Shown here piece by piece: positions 42,473 to 50,561 of a stretch of DNA of 64,000 bases. The stretch comes from Candidatus Rifleibacteriota bacterium (GTDB lineage: Bacteria > Riflebacteria > Ozemobacteria > Ozemobacterales > Ozemobacteraceae): the NCBI GenBank assembly GCA_029560455.1, contig JAKQKW010000425.1, positions 14,873 through 78,872 on the forward strand, given 5' to 3'. The notes below the pieces were generated by a model that was not told the DNA's origin, did not search any database, and was given only the letters and a program-made list of their open reading frames with translations. How positions within the stretch are numbered: the first letter of the stretch is position 1; each line of letters opens with the position of its first letter. Position numbers and translations under genes: made by a program.

Positions 42473-44551
42473 TCAGCTTTCGTTGCGGTTCATGACCGGG
42501 TTATAGAGAGTCGCCTGGTTGCGGCCATGCTGCTTTGAGTAATAGAGCGCAAAGTCGGCTTTCTGAATCAGATCGGCCTTGGATTTTGCCGCATCCGGGT
42601 AACAGCTGACACCGAGAGAAACGGTCAGAGGAACACGTTCACCGTTGATTCTGAAGTCAAAGCCCTCGATAGCGGTTCTGATGCGCTCAGCCGGGATAAG
42701 TGAACCCTCACCATTCTTTTCAGGGCAGATTACGACAAATTCTTCACCACCGTAACGTGCCGGAATATCGATTTCGCGCACATTCTTTTCGATAAGACGG
42801 GCAACCGTTTTGAGAACTCTGTCGCCTTCGGGGTGCCCGAAAGTGTCGTTGAATTTCTTGAAATGGTCGACATCAAGAATGATCAGTGAAACATGGTTTT
42901 CGTAGCGGTCAGCGCGTTGAATTTCTTCATCGAGGCGCTGCTGAAAATAACGGTGGTTGTAAAGCCTGGTCATCTCGTCGGTGACTGCATAACGATACAG
43001 TCTGGCGTTATCGATGGCGATTGCTGCCTGATTTGCGAGATTGATGAATAGCTCGAAATCTTTTTCAGAGAAGCTGTCTGGCTCTGAACGTGAAATGTTG
43101 AGGGTGCCGAGAATCTTGTCTTTAGCCGTAAGTGGCACACACATCATTGTGCCGGTGCGGATATTTTTCTTTTTGATGCTCTGAAAGGTGGCGTCGGTTT
43201 CGACATTCCTGGCAAAGAGCGGTTGACGGTTTTTTACAACCCAGCCGGCTACCGATTCGCCGATTTCCAGTCGTGTATCACGGGTGATTTCTTCGCTGAG
43301 ACCAACCGCCACACCGATGGTAAGATTCTTTTCGGCGTCGTCGAGCAGCATCAGCGAGCCTTTTTCGGCTTTGACGACCTTGACGACAATTTCTAGAATC
43401 ATATTCTGCAGTTTTCTGAAGTCGAGTTCAGAACTGATGGCTTTGCCAACTTCATAAAGGGTCGAAAGCTGCAGAATGCGATAGTCAAGGTCGGCCTTGG
43501 TGGTGCGCAGATTCACCCGCATTTCGTCGAAGGTCGTTGTCAGTTCGCCGATTTCATCGCTGGACATTGGCTGTATACGGTGTTCAAAATCGCCGCCGCT
43601 TATTTGTCGGGCGCCATTAATCAGATTCGAAAGTGGAGCGGTAAAACCCCTTGCAAGCAATACCGCCAGAAAGATTGAAATGATCGCTGTCAGTGAGAGA
43701 ATTCTGATTATTCGGGCTCTGAATTTATAAACTGCGTCGAAAGCGATTCTCTCGGGTATCTGCAGAACTATTGTCCAGTTCGGAGCCTGATAAAAATCGA
43801 ATTTTTTCAGTGATACCGCAGTAATCAGATATGGCTCTCCGTCAATGTCACGCAGACGTGTGAGATCACTGTCGATGGTTTCTGAAAGTGGAATATTGAG
43901 AGTTCTGGATTCTTCAGAAGATCTGGCTATCACCGAACCGGCTTCGTCAAGAACCAGCCCCTGCGATTTTGAGTTTTTCAGGGCATTGCGCAGCAGGTCG
44001 CGTATGCTTGAAAGGTTCACCTCAGAAATGAGAACGCCGGTTATGCCGAGTCTTTCTGGCGATTTGATCACCGATTCAAGAGTCATGAAAGGCATGCCAT
44101 CGGCTGAGGTAACAACTTCAGAGAGTGAGCCCTGGTAACTGCGTCTGATTGCTTTTGAGTAAAGCCAGTCGGCAGGCAGTTTTGTGGCTGCATCGGTTGT
44201 GGCAATGATGTTTCGTTCGCTGTCGATAAGATACATCAGTTTAAAGAAAGCGAAATGCCGCATCAGGGCGTTGAAAAAATCTTCTGAAACAGCCGGGTTC
44301 AGGGATTTTACCGCTTCCAGTTCACCGATTGCATTGAGCAGACGACGCGTAAACTCGAGGTTTTCGTAAATCCCGTGAGCAAGGGTGTTAGAAAGCTCAA
44401 GATGGCTGGCGGTAACCTCTTCGGTGGTAAATTTTTTCTGGTTGAAGTAGGCCTGGTAGCCCAGAAAAGCCAGTGGAATCAGGGAAATCAGAAGAATGAT
44501 TATTGTCAGTCTGGCTCTGATGCCTGGTTTTAAAAGGCTTCGGCTGTTCAT
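42473..44551 (-). CDS. Diguanylate cyclase with Cache-like, HAMP, GAF and GGDEF domains
   Basis: A 692-residue membrane sensor making cyclic di-GMP. A helix at about 14-33, a periplasmic Cache-like sensor (about 40-275), a second helix (about 285-303), HAMP (about 304-360), GAF (about 370-525) and GGDEF (about 535-685) follow in order. The active-site signature is YGGEEF, catalytically competent, with an RxxD I-site five residues upstream (REID), so product inhibition is expected. The start overlaps the TPR gene by 4 bases. It may feed the MshEN domain of PilB (inference). Confidence 0.92.
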   Translation of the reverse strand: MNSRSLLKPGIRARLTIIILLISLIPLAFLGYQAYFNQKKFTTEEVTASHLELSNTLAHGIYENLEFTRRLLNAIGELEAVKSLNPAVSEDFFNALMRHFAFFKLMYLIDSERNIIATTDAATKLPADWLYSKAIRRSYQGSLSEVVTSADGMPFMTLESVIKSPERLGITGVLISEVNLSSIRDLLRNALKNSKSQGLVLDEAGSVIARSSEESRTLNIPLSETIDSDLTRLRDIDGEPYLITAVSLKKFDFYQAPNWTIVLQIPERIAFDAVYKFRARIIRILSLTAIISIFLAVLLARGFTAPLSNLINGARQISGGDFEHRIQPMSSDEIGELTTTFDEMRVNLRTTKADLDYRILQLSTLYEVGKAISSELDFRKLQNMILEIVVKVVKAEKGSLMLLDDAEKNLTIGVAVGLSEEITRDTRLEIGESVAGWVVKNRQPLFARNVETDATFQSIKKKNIRTGTMMCVPLTAKDKILGTLNISRSEPDSFSEKDFELFINLANQAAIAIDNARLYRYAVTDEMTRLYNHRYFQQRLDEEIQRADRYENHVSLIILDVDHFKKFNDTFGHPEGDRVLKTVARLIEKNVREIDIPARYGGEEFVVICPEKNGEGSLIPAERIRTAIEGFDFRINGERVPLTVSLGVSCYPDAAKSKADLIQKADFALYYSKQHGRNQATLYNPVMNRNES

Positions 44552-45543
44552 TGATTTGGCAGTTTCGCTTTTATACTGTTGATGTTTTCATCAATCAGCG
44601 GGTATTCTGAATCGTGTTTTTTCAGTTGGGTGAAATACTCCAGAGCCTTCTCGAGCTCGCCAAGGCCCAGAAAGATGTTGCCAAGATGGAACATGGCATC
44701 GGTTGAATCCGGTGCTTCTACGAGTGCCCGCATAAAGACTGCAATTGCATCTGAACTGCGTGAAAGACCCTGGAGAGCCTGCCCTTTGATCAGAAGTGCC
44801 TGCAGGTCGGCCGGGTTCAATGCCAGGCTTTCGTCAGCCAGATTCAGAGCCAGATTAAAATCTTCTTCGATAATGGCGATGAGGGCATTTGCCATTTCAT
44901 TGCCGGTAACGTGGGTTACTGTCTCTGAGAGCTGCTGGTTTGAACTGGCAAGATTCTGCAGAAATTCCTGTTCTTCGCACTTCATGATTTCGTTTTCGAC
45001 AACTTCGATAAAGGTGCTGTCGAGTTCTTTCAGCCTCGCGAAGTGTTTTTTGGCCAGCGCAAAGTTACCTTCATCACGATAAATGACCCCAAGGTTCTGG
45101 TGTGTCTGTATGTGATTCGGGTCAATCTCAAGCACTTTTTTATAAAATGGCACGGACTGTTTGCTTTTTCCGAGGTGTGCGAGGGCTACGGCGATATTGA
45201 AGATTGCGTCGACATCGCGGGGTTTTGCTCTGATAACGGCTTCCCATTCCTGAATGGCCTGCAGAGCCTTGTTCTGCTTCATGTAGATGAGGCCGAGGTT
45301 GTAGTGTGAAAAGGAATGGTCTGGTGCGACCCGCAATGCTGATTGATAAGCTTCAATAGCATGCACCATGTTGTTCATGCGGTGTAAAAAAATGCCTTTT
45401 GTCGCATACAGATCGGGGTTGCCGGGTGACTGCTGAATGGCTTTTTCTATCTGCTGCATGGCCTTGTCATACTGACCCTGGTCAAAAAAATCAAGGGCTG
45501 ACTCATAATGTCGCTGCGCATAGGTGTTTTTAGGGTTGGCCAT
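44548..45543 (-). CDS. Cytoplasmic TPR protein
   Basis: A 331-residue protein made of about eight TPR repeats (YDKAMQQIEKAIQQSPGNPDLY and similar) with no signal peptide or membrane helix. A Ser/Gln-rich break near residues 190-215 separates two TPR blocks. It is transcribed from a near-consensus promoter and its stop overlaps the diguanylate cyclase start by 4 bases, so the two are co-expressed. A scaffold or regulatory role with the cyclase is inferred from this coupling; no catalytic motif is present. Confidence 0.85.
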   Translation of the reverse strand: MANPKNTYAQRHYESALDFFDQGQYDKAMQQIEKAIQQSPGNPDLYATKGIFLHRMNNMVHAIEAYQSALRVAPDHSFSHYNLGLIYMKQNKALQAIQEWEAVIRAKPRDVDAIFNIAVALAHLGKSKQSVPFYKKVLEIDPNHIQTHQNLGVIYRDEGNFALAKKHFARLKELDSTFIEVVENEIMKCEEQEFLQNLASSNQQLSETVTHVTGNEMANALIAIIEEDFNLALNLADESLALNPADLQALLIKGQALQGLSRSSDAIAVFMRALVEAPDSTDAMFHLGNIFLGLGELEKALEYFTQLKKHDSEYPLIDENINSIKAKLPNQ

Positions 45544-45572
45544 GCATTCTGCCTGTAACTTTAATTTTTCGC

Positions 45573-45601
45573 ATTATAGCGTATTAATGGTCACATTTCA
45601 A
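45573..45601 (-). promoter_or_regulatory. Near-consensus promoter of the TPR-diguanylate cyclase operon
   Basis: On the minus strand TTGAAA (45601-45596) and TATAAT (45578-45573) are 17 bases apart, about 30 bases before the TPR start. The match is close to perfect. Confidence 0.75.
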
Positions 45602-45621
45602 ACAGCGATGATACTTTGCTG

Positions 45622-45650
45622 TTGAAAAGGCTGCGTTGTTGCGCTACAAT
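45622..45650 (+). promoter_or_regulatory. Sigma-70 promoter of the small membrane protein gene
   Basis: TTGAAA (45622-45627) and TACAAT (45645-45650) are 17 bases apart. Transcription would begin around 45657, only about 2 bases before the first ATG at 45659, implying a leaderless message or use of the in-frame ATG at 45674. Confidence 0.6.
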
Positions 45651-45658
45651 CAGACATC

Positions 45659-46003
45659 ATGAATGAAGCTGAAATGAATGGCGAAACTCCTGCCGGTTCT
45701 GTAACTGTGCTTAGCGAAAAAGCCTATGGGAAGCGTTGGCTGACCGGCTGGCTGGTAATGCTCTGTGACGTTATACTTTTTGCATCGGCCCTGAACTGCC
45801 TGTTCAGATGGCTGTCTTACGGCTACAATTTTGATCTGGCCGCGCTGGTCTTAAGTCTGTTGCTGGCTCTGGCGGTTTATTTTACTGCCATGAATCCACA
45901 GAGAATCGCCAGTTTGAGTGCCCGGGCTCTTGTTGCTGTCGGGGCGGTAGTTGCCTGGGCTGTATTAATGCCTGTGGTAATGCGCCTGGCAGGGTTTAGC
46001 TGA
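45659..46003 (+). CDS. Small integral membrane protein
   Basis: A protein of 114 residues (109 if started at 45674) with three hydrophobic segments at about 30-50, 58-78 and 90-110, and a short polar N-terminus. No family is recognised. It stands alone between divergent and convergent neighbours, with a good promoter directly upstream and the chemoreceptor gene ending 15 bases away on the other strand. Function cannot be given. Confidence 0.55.
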   Translation: MNEAEMNGETPAGSVTVLSEKAYGKRWLTGWLVMLCDVILFASALNCLFRWLSYGYNFDLAALVLSLLLALAVYFTAMNPQRIASLSARALVAVGAVVAWAVLMPVVMRLAGFS

Positions 46004-46018
46004 CGGGTTTCGCGGTTT

Positions 46019-47740
46019 TTATTTCTTTATTGTGAACCGCGATACCAGCAGGTGCAGTTCATCAGCCAGGGTTGCAAGATCTTCAGTCGAGCTTGATACC
46101 TGAGAAACCGTGGTTGTCTGCTGTTCAACCGATGTAGCGACGATACCGAGTCTTTCTGAAGTAATTTTGGTCAGACTGGTGATATCTTCGATCGTTCTGG
46201 TCATGGCCAGAGAGTTTGCCGACTGCTCGCTCGAAATGGCACTGATCTCTGTGATCTTCTTGTTGACGTCGTTGACGTTATCAATGATGTTGTCGAGACT
46301 TGTCGAAACTTCTCTGATGATGCGAATCCCATCGTCAACCCTGCCGCGACCAAGAGTCATTGAGTCAACCGCGTTCTGGGTTTTGGTGAGAATATTCTCG
46401 ATGCGGGTTCCGATAGCTTCTGCAGCTTCTGCCGATTCTTCGGCAAGCTTTCTCACTTCACCGGCTACGACTGTAAAACCTTTGCCCTGTTCACCGGCTC
46501 TTGCCGCTTCGATTGCGGCATTAAGAGCAAGAAGGTTTGTCTGGCTGGCAATGGCGGTAATGGTGTTTACGATTTCGCTGATCTGCAGTGAGGCGGAGTT
46601 CAGGTCGAGAATAACCTGTGTGGCGATATCAACCGACTCTTTAATCTTGCCGACCATTTCGACAGACTTTTTAACGGTTTTGCCGCCTTTGTCGGCTGCC
46701 TGCGTTGTAACACTGACTGCCTGAACGGCAGTTGCAGCAAGAGTGGCCACCTTCTGAGCCGATTCAGAAAAACTTTCAACCGAAGCGGTCGTTTTTTCAA
46801 GATTATTTGAAATTTCGAGCGAAGAATGGTTGATGCCGTTTACGTTCTTGGAGATATCGAGAAGCGTCGCGGCCGATTCGACCGAGGCTGAGCTGAGCTG
46901 CTGTGAACTGGTTGCAAGATCGTCACTGGTTTCGAGAACCTTCGAAATCATCTGGCAGATGCCCTCGAGCATACGGTTGAAACTCTCGGCAACTCTTTGA
47001 AACTCGTCGTGAGAGTCGAAGCTCAGGCGGGTATTCAGATGGCCCTTTTCCGCTTCAGACATTGAACTGACAATCTTTTCGAGAGGGCGCGAGATACCGT
47101 TGGAAATGAACATCGTGAACCCAAAGCCAAAAACCAGCAGCACCACAGGCAGCAGTTTAACCACATAGCCCATGATATCGAACATCGAGCTGACATTTTT
47201 CTGAGTCATCTGGCGTGAATAATTCGACAGGGTCTCGCAAAGACCGCGACATTTCAAGGTCAGTTCGATTTCTTTGTCGCGAATTGCAGTCAGAAGCTCG
47301 GTAACACTCGCAGGGTTTAATTCCTGACCGGCTGGCAACATCAGATAGTTATCGCACAGGTCGAACAGCTCAAAAAGATTTGATTCGGTTGTCTGCTTGA
47401 AGGCGATGACATTGGGCGCGTCTTTGAGAAAAGGGTCTTTGAGGTTTGCATCGATATTTTCAAGTCGCGAAAAGGCACTTTCCTTGGCTGAATTATAGAA
47501 AGAAATCAATTCGTCACGATTACGCAACGATCTGATCAGCTCGGTGATTGAGGTGGCGCTGAGGTGAACATTGGCCATGATCTCCTGTGAATTCAGCATG
47601 GCAGTCGTGTAGTTGCCCTTGAGATAGTCGATCATATCGCGCAGCTTCAGCATGTTGAAACCGGCGAGACCAGAAACACCAATACAGATCAACAACACGA
47701 AGCCAAAGCCGGAAAAAATCTTTTTGCTGATTGAGAGCAT
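46019..47740 (-). CDS. Methyl-accepting chemotaxis protein
   Basis: A 573-residue chemoreceptor. A first helix (about 10-28), a periplasmic four-helix-bundle-type sensor (about 30-185), a second helix (about 190-210), HAMP (about 212-265) and a signalling domain follow. The highly conserved tip is ASQTNLLALNAAIEAARAGEQ, interrupted here only by listing. There is no C-terminal CheR/CheB pentapeptide. The gene is 2 bases after the triphosphohydrolase gene in the same direction, an unusual pairing with nucleotide salvage. No other chemotaxis genes are in the window. It may steer flagellar or pilus-based motility. Confidence 0.93.
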   Translation of the reverse strand: MLSISKKIFSGFGFVLLICIGVSGLAGFNMLKLRDMIDYLKGNYTTAMLNSQEIMANVHLSATSITELIRSLRNRDELISFYNSAKESAFSRLENIDANLKDPFLKDAPNVIAFKQTTESNLFELFDLCDNYLMLPAGQELNPASVTELLTAIRDKEIELTLKCRGLCETLSNYSRQMTQKNVSSMFDIMGYVVKLLPVVLLVFGFGFTMFISNGISRPLEKIVSSMSEAEKGHLNTRLSFDSHDEFQRVAESFNRMLEGICQMISKVLETSDDLATSSQQLSSASVESAATLLDISKNVNGINHSSLEISNNLEKTTASVESFSESAQKVATLAATAVQAVSVTTQAADKGGKTVKKSVEMVGKIKESVDIATQVILDLNSASLQISEIVNTITAIASQTNLLALNAAIEAARAGEQGKGFTVVAGEVRKLAEESAEAAEAIGTRIENILTKTQNAVDSMTLGRGRVDDGIRIIREVSTSLDNIIDNVNDVNKKITEISAISSEQSANSLAMTRTIEDITSLTKITSERLGIVATSVEQQTTTVSQVSSSTEDLATLADELHLLVSRFTIKK

Positions 47741-47742
47741 GG

Positions 47743-48837
47743 TTAGCTTTTCTTCTCCGCTTTTCGGGGTTTGCTGTCAGGAAAACTGTAATAATGCGGA
47801 ACAAAGATTTCCTGAAATCGGCGCAGCGCAAAATCATCGGTCATACTTGCCAGATAATCTACAAGCGTACGGTTGATGCTCTGACCTTCCGGAACAGGGT
47901 GCTTGATGTGTTTCAGCAGATCGTCAGGGTGCCGGGTATACCAGTCAGCAACCTGCCTCAGAAGGTTTTTTGATCTCTGAACTGCCACGTCGATTTCAGG
48001 GCGCGTGTAGACATCATTGTATAAAAACTTTTTCATGGCCGCTGTTGCCTGTTCGACTTCAGGGCTCATTTTTATGACATTGCTGTCGATGCTGTTGTCG
48101 ACGATGTTGCGAACCATGGTGTGAATACGTACCGAATGCCTTTCGCCAAGAAGTTTGTGGGCTTCCTGCGGCAGATCGGCGGTGGTGATGATGCCCGCTC
48201 TGATCGCGTCATCGATATCGTGATTGATGTAAGCCACCAGGTCAGCTATACGTACTACCTGGGCCTCAACCGTAAGCGGCAGGTTGGACTGCTCTGAAAT
48301 GGTAGCCGAACCGTGCTTGCCTTTGCTGTGCTTGAGAATGCCGTCAACGACTTCTTTTGTCAGGTTGAGACCCTCACCGTTTTTTTCGAGTCGGGTGACG
48401 ACTCTGACGCTGTGCGAGGCGTGATGAAAACCGGTTTCGCTGATCTCGTTGAGAACTTCTTCGCCGCTGTGCCCGAAAGGCGTATGGCCAAGATCGTGCC
48501 CGAGTGCGATGGCCTCGGTCAGGTCTTCGTTCAGGCCGAGGCAGCGGGAAATACATCTGGCAGTACAGACCACTTCGAGAGTGTGGGTAAGTCTGGTTCT
48601 GAAATGGTCATTGGTGGGCGACAGAAAGACCTGGGTTTTGTGTTTCAGGCGGCGAAATGATTCGCTGTGAATAATGCGGTCGACATCACGCTGAAAGCAG
48701 GTGCGGATAAAGCAGTCTTTCTCAGGAAACTCACGGCCGCGCGAGTTTCTGGCCAGACAGGCGTGTTTCGATAGCGTTGCGGCTTCGCTTTCTTCAAAAG
48801 CCAGCCGCAACGCGGCATTACTGGTGCAACCTGACAT
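47743..48837 (-). CDS. dgt: Deoxyguanosinetriphosphate triphosphohydrolase-like HD protein
   Basis: A 364-residue HD-domain enzyme that releases triphosphate from dNTPs (dGTPase family). The metal motif is intact: H in RLTHTLEV, HD in GHDLGHTPFGH and a downstream D in the VAYINHDIDD region. The size matches the shorter dGTPase-like subfamily. Its stop is 2 bases before the MCP start, and the phosphorylase gene lies 9 bases upstream. With the phosphorylase it would form a deoxynucleotide salvage pair: nucleosides made by one are cleaved by the other (inference). Confidence 0.9.
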   Translation of the reverse strand: MSGCTSNAALRLAFEESEAATLSKHACLARNSRGREFPEKDCFIRTCFQRDVDRIIHSESFRRLKHKTQVFLSPTNDHFRTRLTHTLEVVCTARCISRCLGLNEDLTEAIALGHDLGHTPFGHSGEEVLNEISETGFHHASHSVRVVTRLEKNGEGLNLTKEVVDGILKHSKGKHGSATISEQSNLPLTVEAQVVRIADLVAYINHDIDDAIRAGIITTADLPQEAHKLLGERHSVRIHTMVRNIVDNSIDSNVIKMSPEVEQATAAMKKFLYNDVYTRPEIDVAVQRSKNLLRQVADWYTRHPDDLLKHIKHPVPEGQSINRTLVDYLASMTDDFALRRFQEIFVPHYYSFPDSKPRKAEKKS

Positions 48838-48846
48838 AGTTTCTAC

Positions 48847-50148
48847 TCACGAAATGATGTCGAGAATGAGTTTCTGCGGAGTCACATGCTGTGGGCTGAT
48901 GGTGATTGCTGCCCGCAGGCGGTCAACGGCTTTATCATTGTCTCTCTTCGGGTTAACATAGAGCTCTGCAATTACATCGCCGGCCTTGACCTGGTCGCCG
49001 ACATGTTTGATCAGCTTGAGGCCGACGCCCATATCGATTTTAGATTCTTTGGTTTCGCGACCGGCGCCGAGCATCATAGCTGCCAGGCCGATTTCTTCGC
49101 AGTGAATCTGGCTGATGTAGCCCGCTTTGTCGGCTTTCAGTTCGACGGTTTTTTCAGCAGCCGGCAGTTTGTGGTAATCTTCGATCATTGATACATCACC
49201 GCCCTGAATTTTAACCATTTCGAGCAGCTTTTTGTAGGCCTGACCGTTTTCGAGAACTTCGCTGACCTTTGCTTCGGCGGCTTCATGACTGAGGTCAGAT
49301 GCCAGGGCCAGGGCCTGCGCTGCCAGAGCTTTGATCAGGGTGGTAAAGCTTTCTGGCCCTTTATTGCGAAGGGTTTCGATGGCTTCGATTACTTCAACTG
49401 AATTACCGATCATTTCGCCGAGCGGTTCATCCATGTTCGAGATTACGGCTGTGACCTTGCGGCCGGCCTGCTTACCGATCTTCACCATCAGTCTGGCGAG
49501 TTCGCGGGCGTCGTCGAGGCTCTTCATAAAAGCACCGCTGCCGACCTTGACGTCGAGCACGAGGCCTTTGTTGGCCACTGCCAGTTTCTTTGACATGATC
49601 GAGGCTGCGATAAGAGGAATCGAATCTACCGTGGCAGTTACATCGCGCAGAGCGTAGATTTTTTTGTCGGCCGGCACGAGATTGCCGGTCTGACCGACAA
49701 TGACAACGCCGGTAGTGTTGACAGCCTTGATGAATTCAGGGGTCGAAAGTTCACACGAAAAGCCCTCGATTGCTTCAAGCTTGTCGATGGTGCCGCCGGT
49801 ATGGCCAAGACCACGACCCGACATTTTGGCAACCTTGAGGCCGAGAGCGGCAAGAACCGGGCCAAGAACGAGGCTGGTCTTGTCACCAACGCCACCGGTC
49901 GAATGTTTGTCGACGGTGAAACCTTCGATGCCCTTGAGGTCGATTACATCGCCGCTGGTGCGCATGCACTCAGTCAGCCAGTAGGTTTCTTCTTCATCCA
50001 TGCCGCGGAAATAAACGGCCATCAGAAAAGCGGCCATCTGATAATCGGGTACGGTGTTGTCGACAAAGCCTTTTATTATTGCAGCAATCTCAGCCTGGTT
50101 CAGCTTCAGGCCGTCACGTTTTTTCTTGATGATATCGTAAGCTCGCAT
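48847..50148 (-). CDS. pdp: Pyrimidine-nucleoside (thymidine) phosphorylase
   Basis: A 433-residue enzyme that phosphorolyses thymidine, deoxyuridine and perhaps uridine to the base and (deoxy)ribose-1-phosphate. The family signature KMSGRGLGHTGGTIDKLE and the phosphate-binding KHSTGGVGDKTS are intact, and the length is typical of DeoA/Pdp. A GGAAGG site precedes the ATG at 50148. The dGTPase-like gene follows 9 bases later. Whether it is thymidine-specific (DeoA) or broad (Pdp) cannot be told from sequence inspection. Confidence 0.92.
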   Translation of the reverse strand: MRAYDIIKKKRDGLKLNQAEIAAIIKGFVDNTVPDYQMAAFLMAVYFRGMDEEETYWLTECMRTSGDVIDLKGIEGFTVDKHSTGGVGDKTSLVLGPVLAALGLKVAKMSGRGLGHTGGTIDKLEAIEGFSCELSTPEFIKAVNTTGVVIVGQTGNLVPADKKIYALRDVTATVDSIPLIAASIMSKKLAVANKGLVLDVKVGSGAFMKSLDDARELARLMVKIGKQAGRKVTAVISNMDEPLGEMIGNSVEVIEAIETLRNKGPESFTTLIKALAAQALALASDLSHEAAEAKVSEVLENGQAYKKLLEMVKIQGGDVSMIEDYHKLPAAEKTVELKADKAGYISQIHCEEIGLAAMMLGAGRETKESKIDMGVGLKLIKHVGDQVKAGDVIAELYVNPKRDNDKAVDRLRAAITISPQHVTPQKLILDIIS

Positions 50149-50179
50149 GGGCGATTCCTTCCTTGTCTGTCGGTTTCTC

Positions 50180-50443
50180 TTATTTCTTGATGCGCAGCAG
50201 TCTGATGTGGTTGACCATGTAACAGCGCTCGAAAAGGGGGCAGTTGGCGCATTTCTGCTGATAGTCAGGGTGGTCTACTTTCATTGATTCAAAAGTCATA
50301 CCCTGGGTGTTCCATTTGCCAAAATAGTCGGTTCCGAAGCATTTGGGCGGAGTGATTTCCTGACGGCCCATCCCGGGGTTCTGCGGAACTGCGGGCTTGG
50401 AGCCCAGTGGGCTAAGGCCTGGATTTGGCGGAATCATGTTCAT
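50180..50443 (-). CDS. Small cysteine-containing protein of unknown function
   Basis: An 87-residue protein. The N-terminal half is Pro/Asn/Gly-rich and disordered. The C-terminal half has four Cys: one in PPKCFG and then CANCPLFERC, spaced C-x~30-C-x2-C-x5-C, which could hold zinc or an Fe-S cluster. It ends in a basic RLLRIKK tail. No family is recognised. It is the first gene of the minus run with the phosphorylase (31-base gap), but the link may only be positional. Coding is supported by the Cys spacing and the tight placement. Confidence 0.55.
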   Translation of the reverse strand: MNMIPPNPGLSPLGSKPAVPQNPGMGRQEITPPKCFGTDYFGKWNTQGMTFESMKVDHPDYQQKCANCPLFERCYMVNHIRLLRIKK

Positions 50444-50561
50444 GTTCAGGTTCTCCGTTTAAGAAAGTTGTGGTTGGCTGAAAAATTTCTGTTATGATAT
50501 CACAACCCCCGCCCGTGGTATAGTATTCTGGAAACTTAAAGAGAACCCTTCGGAGGAAGCT

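Noticed and set aside
46011..46041. Possible terminator between the small membrane protein and the MCP gene
   Set aside because: Only a 7-bp stem with a 17-base loop, mostly inside the MCP coding end. Too weak to call.
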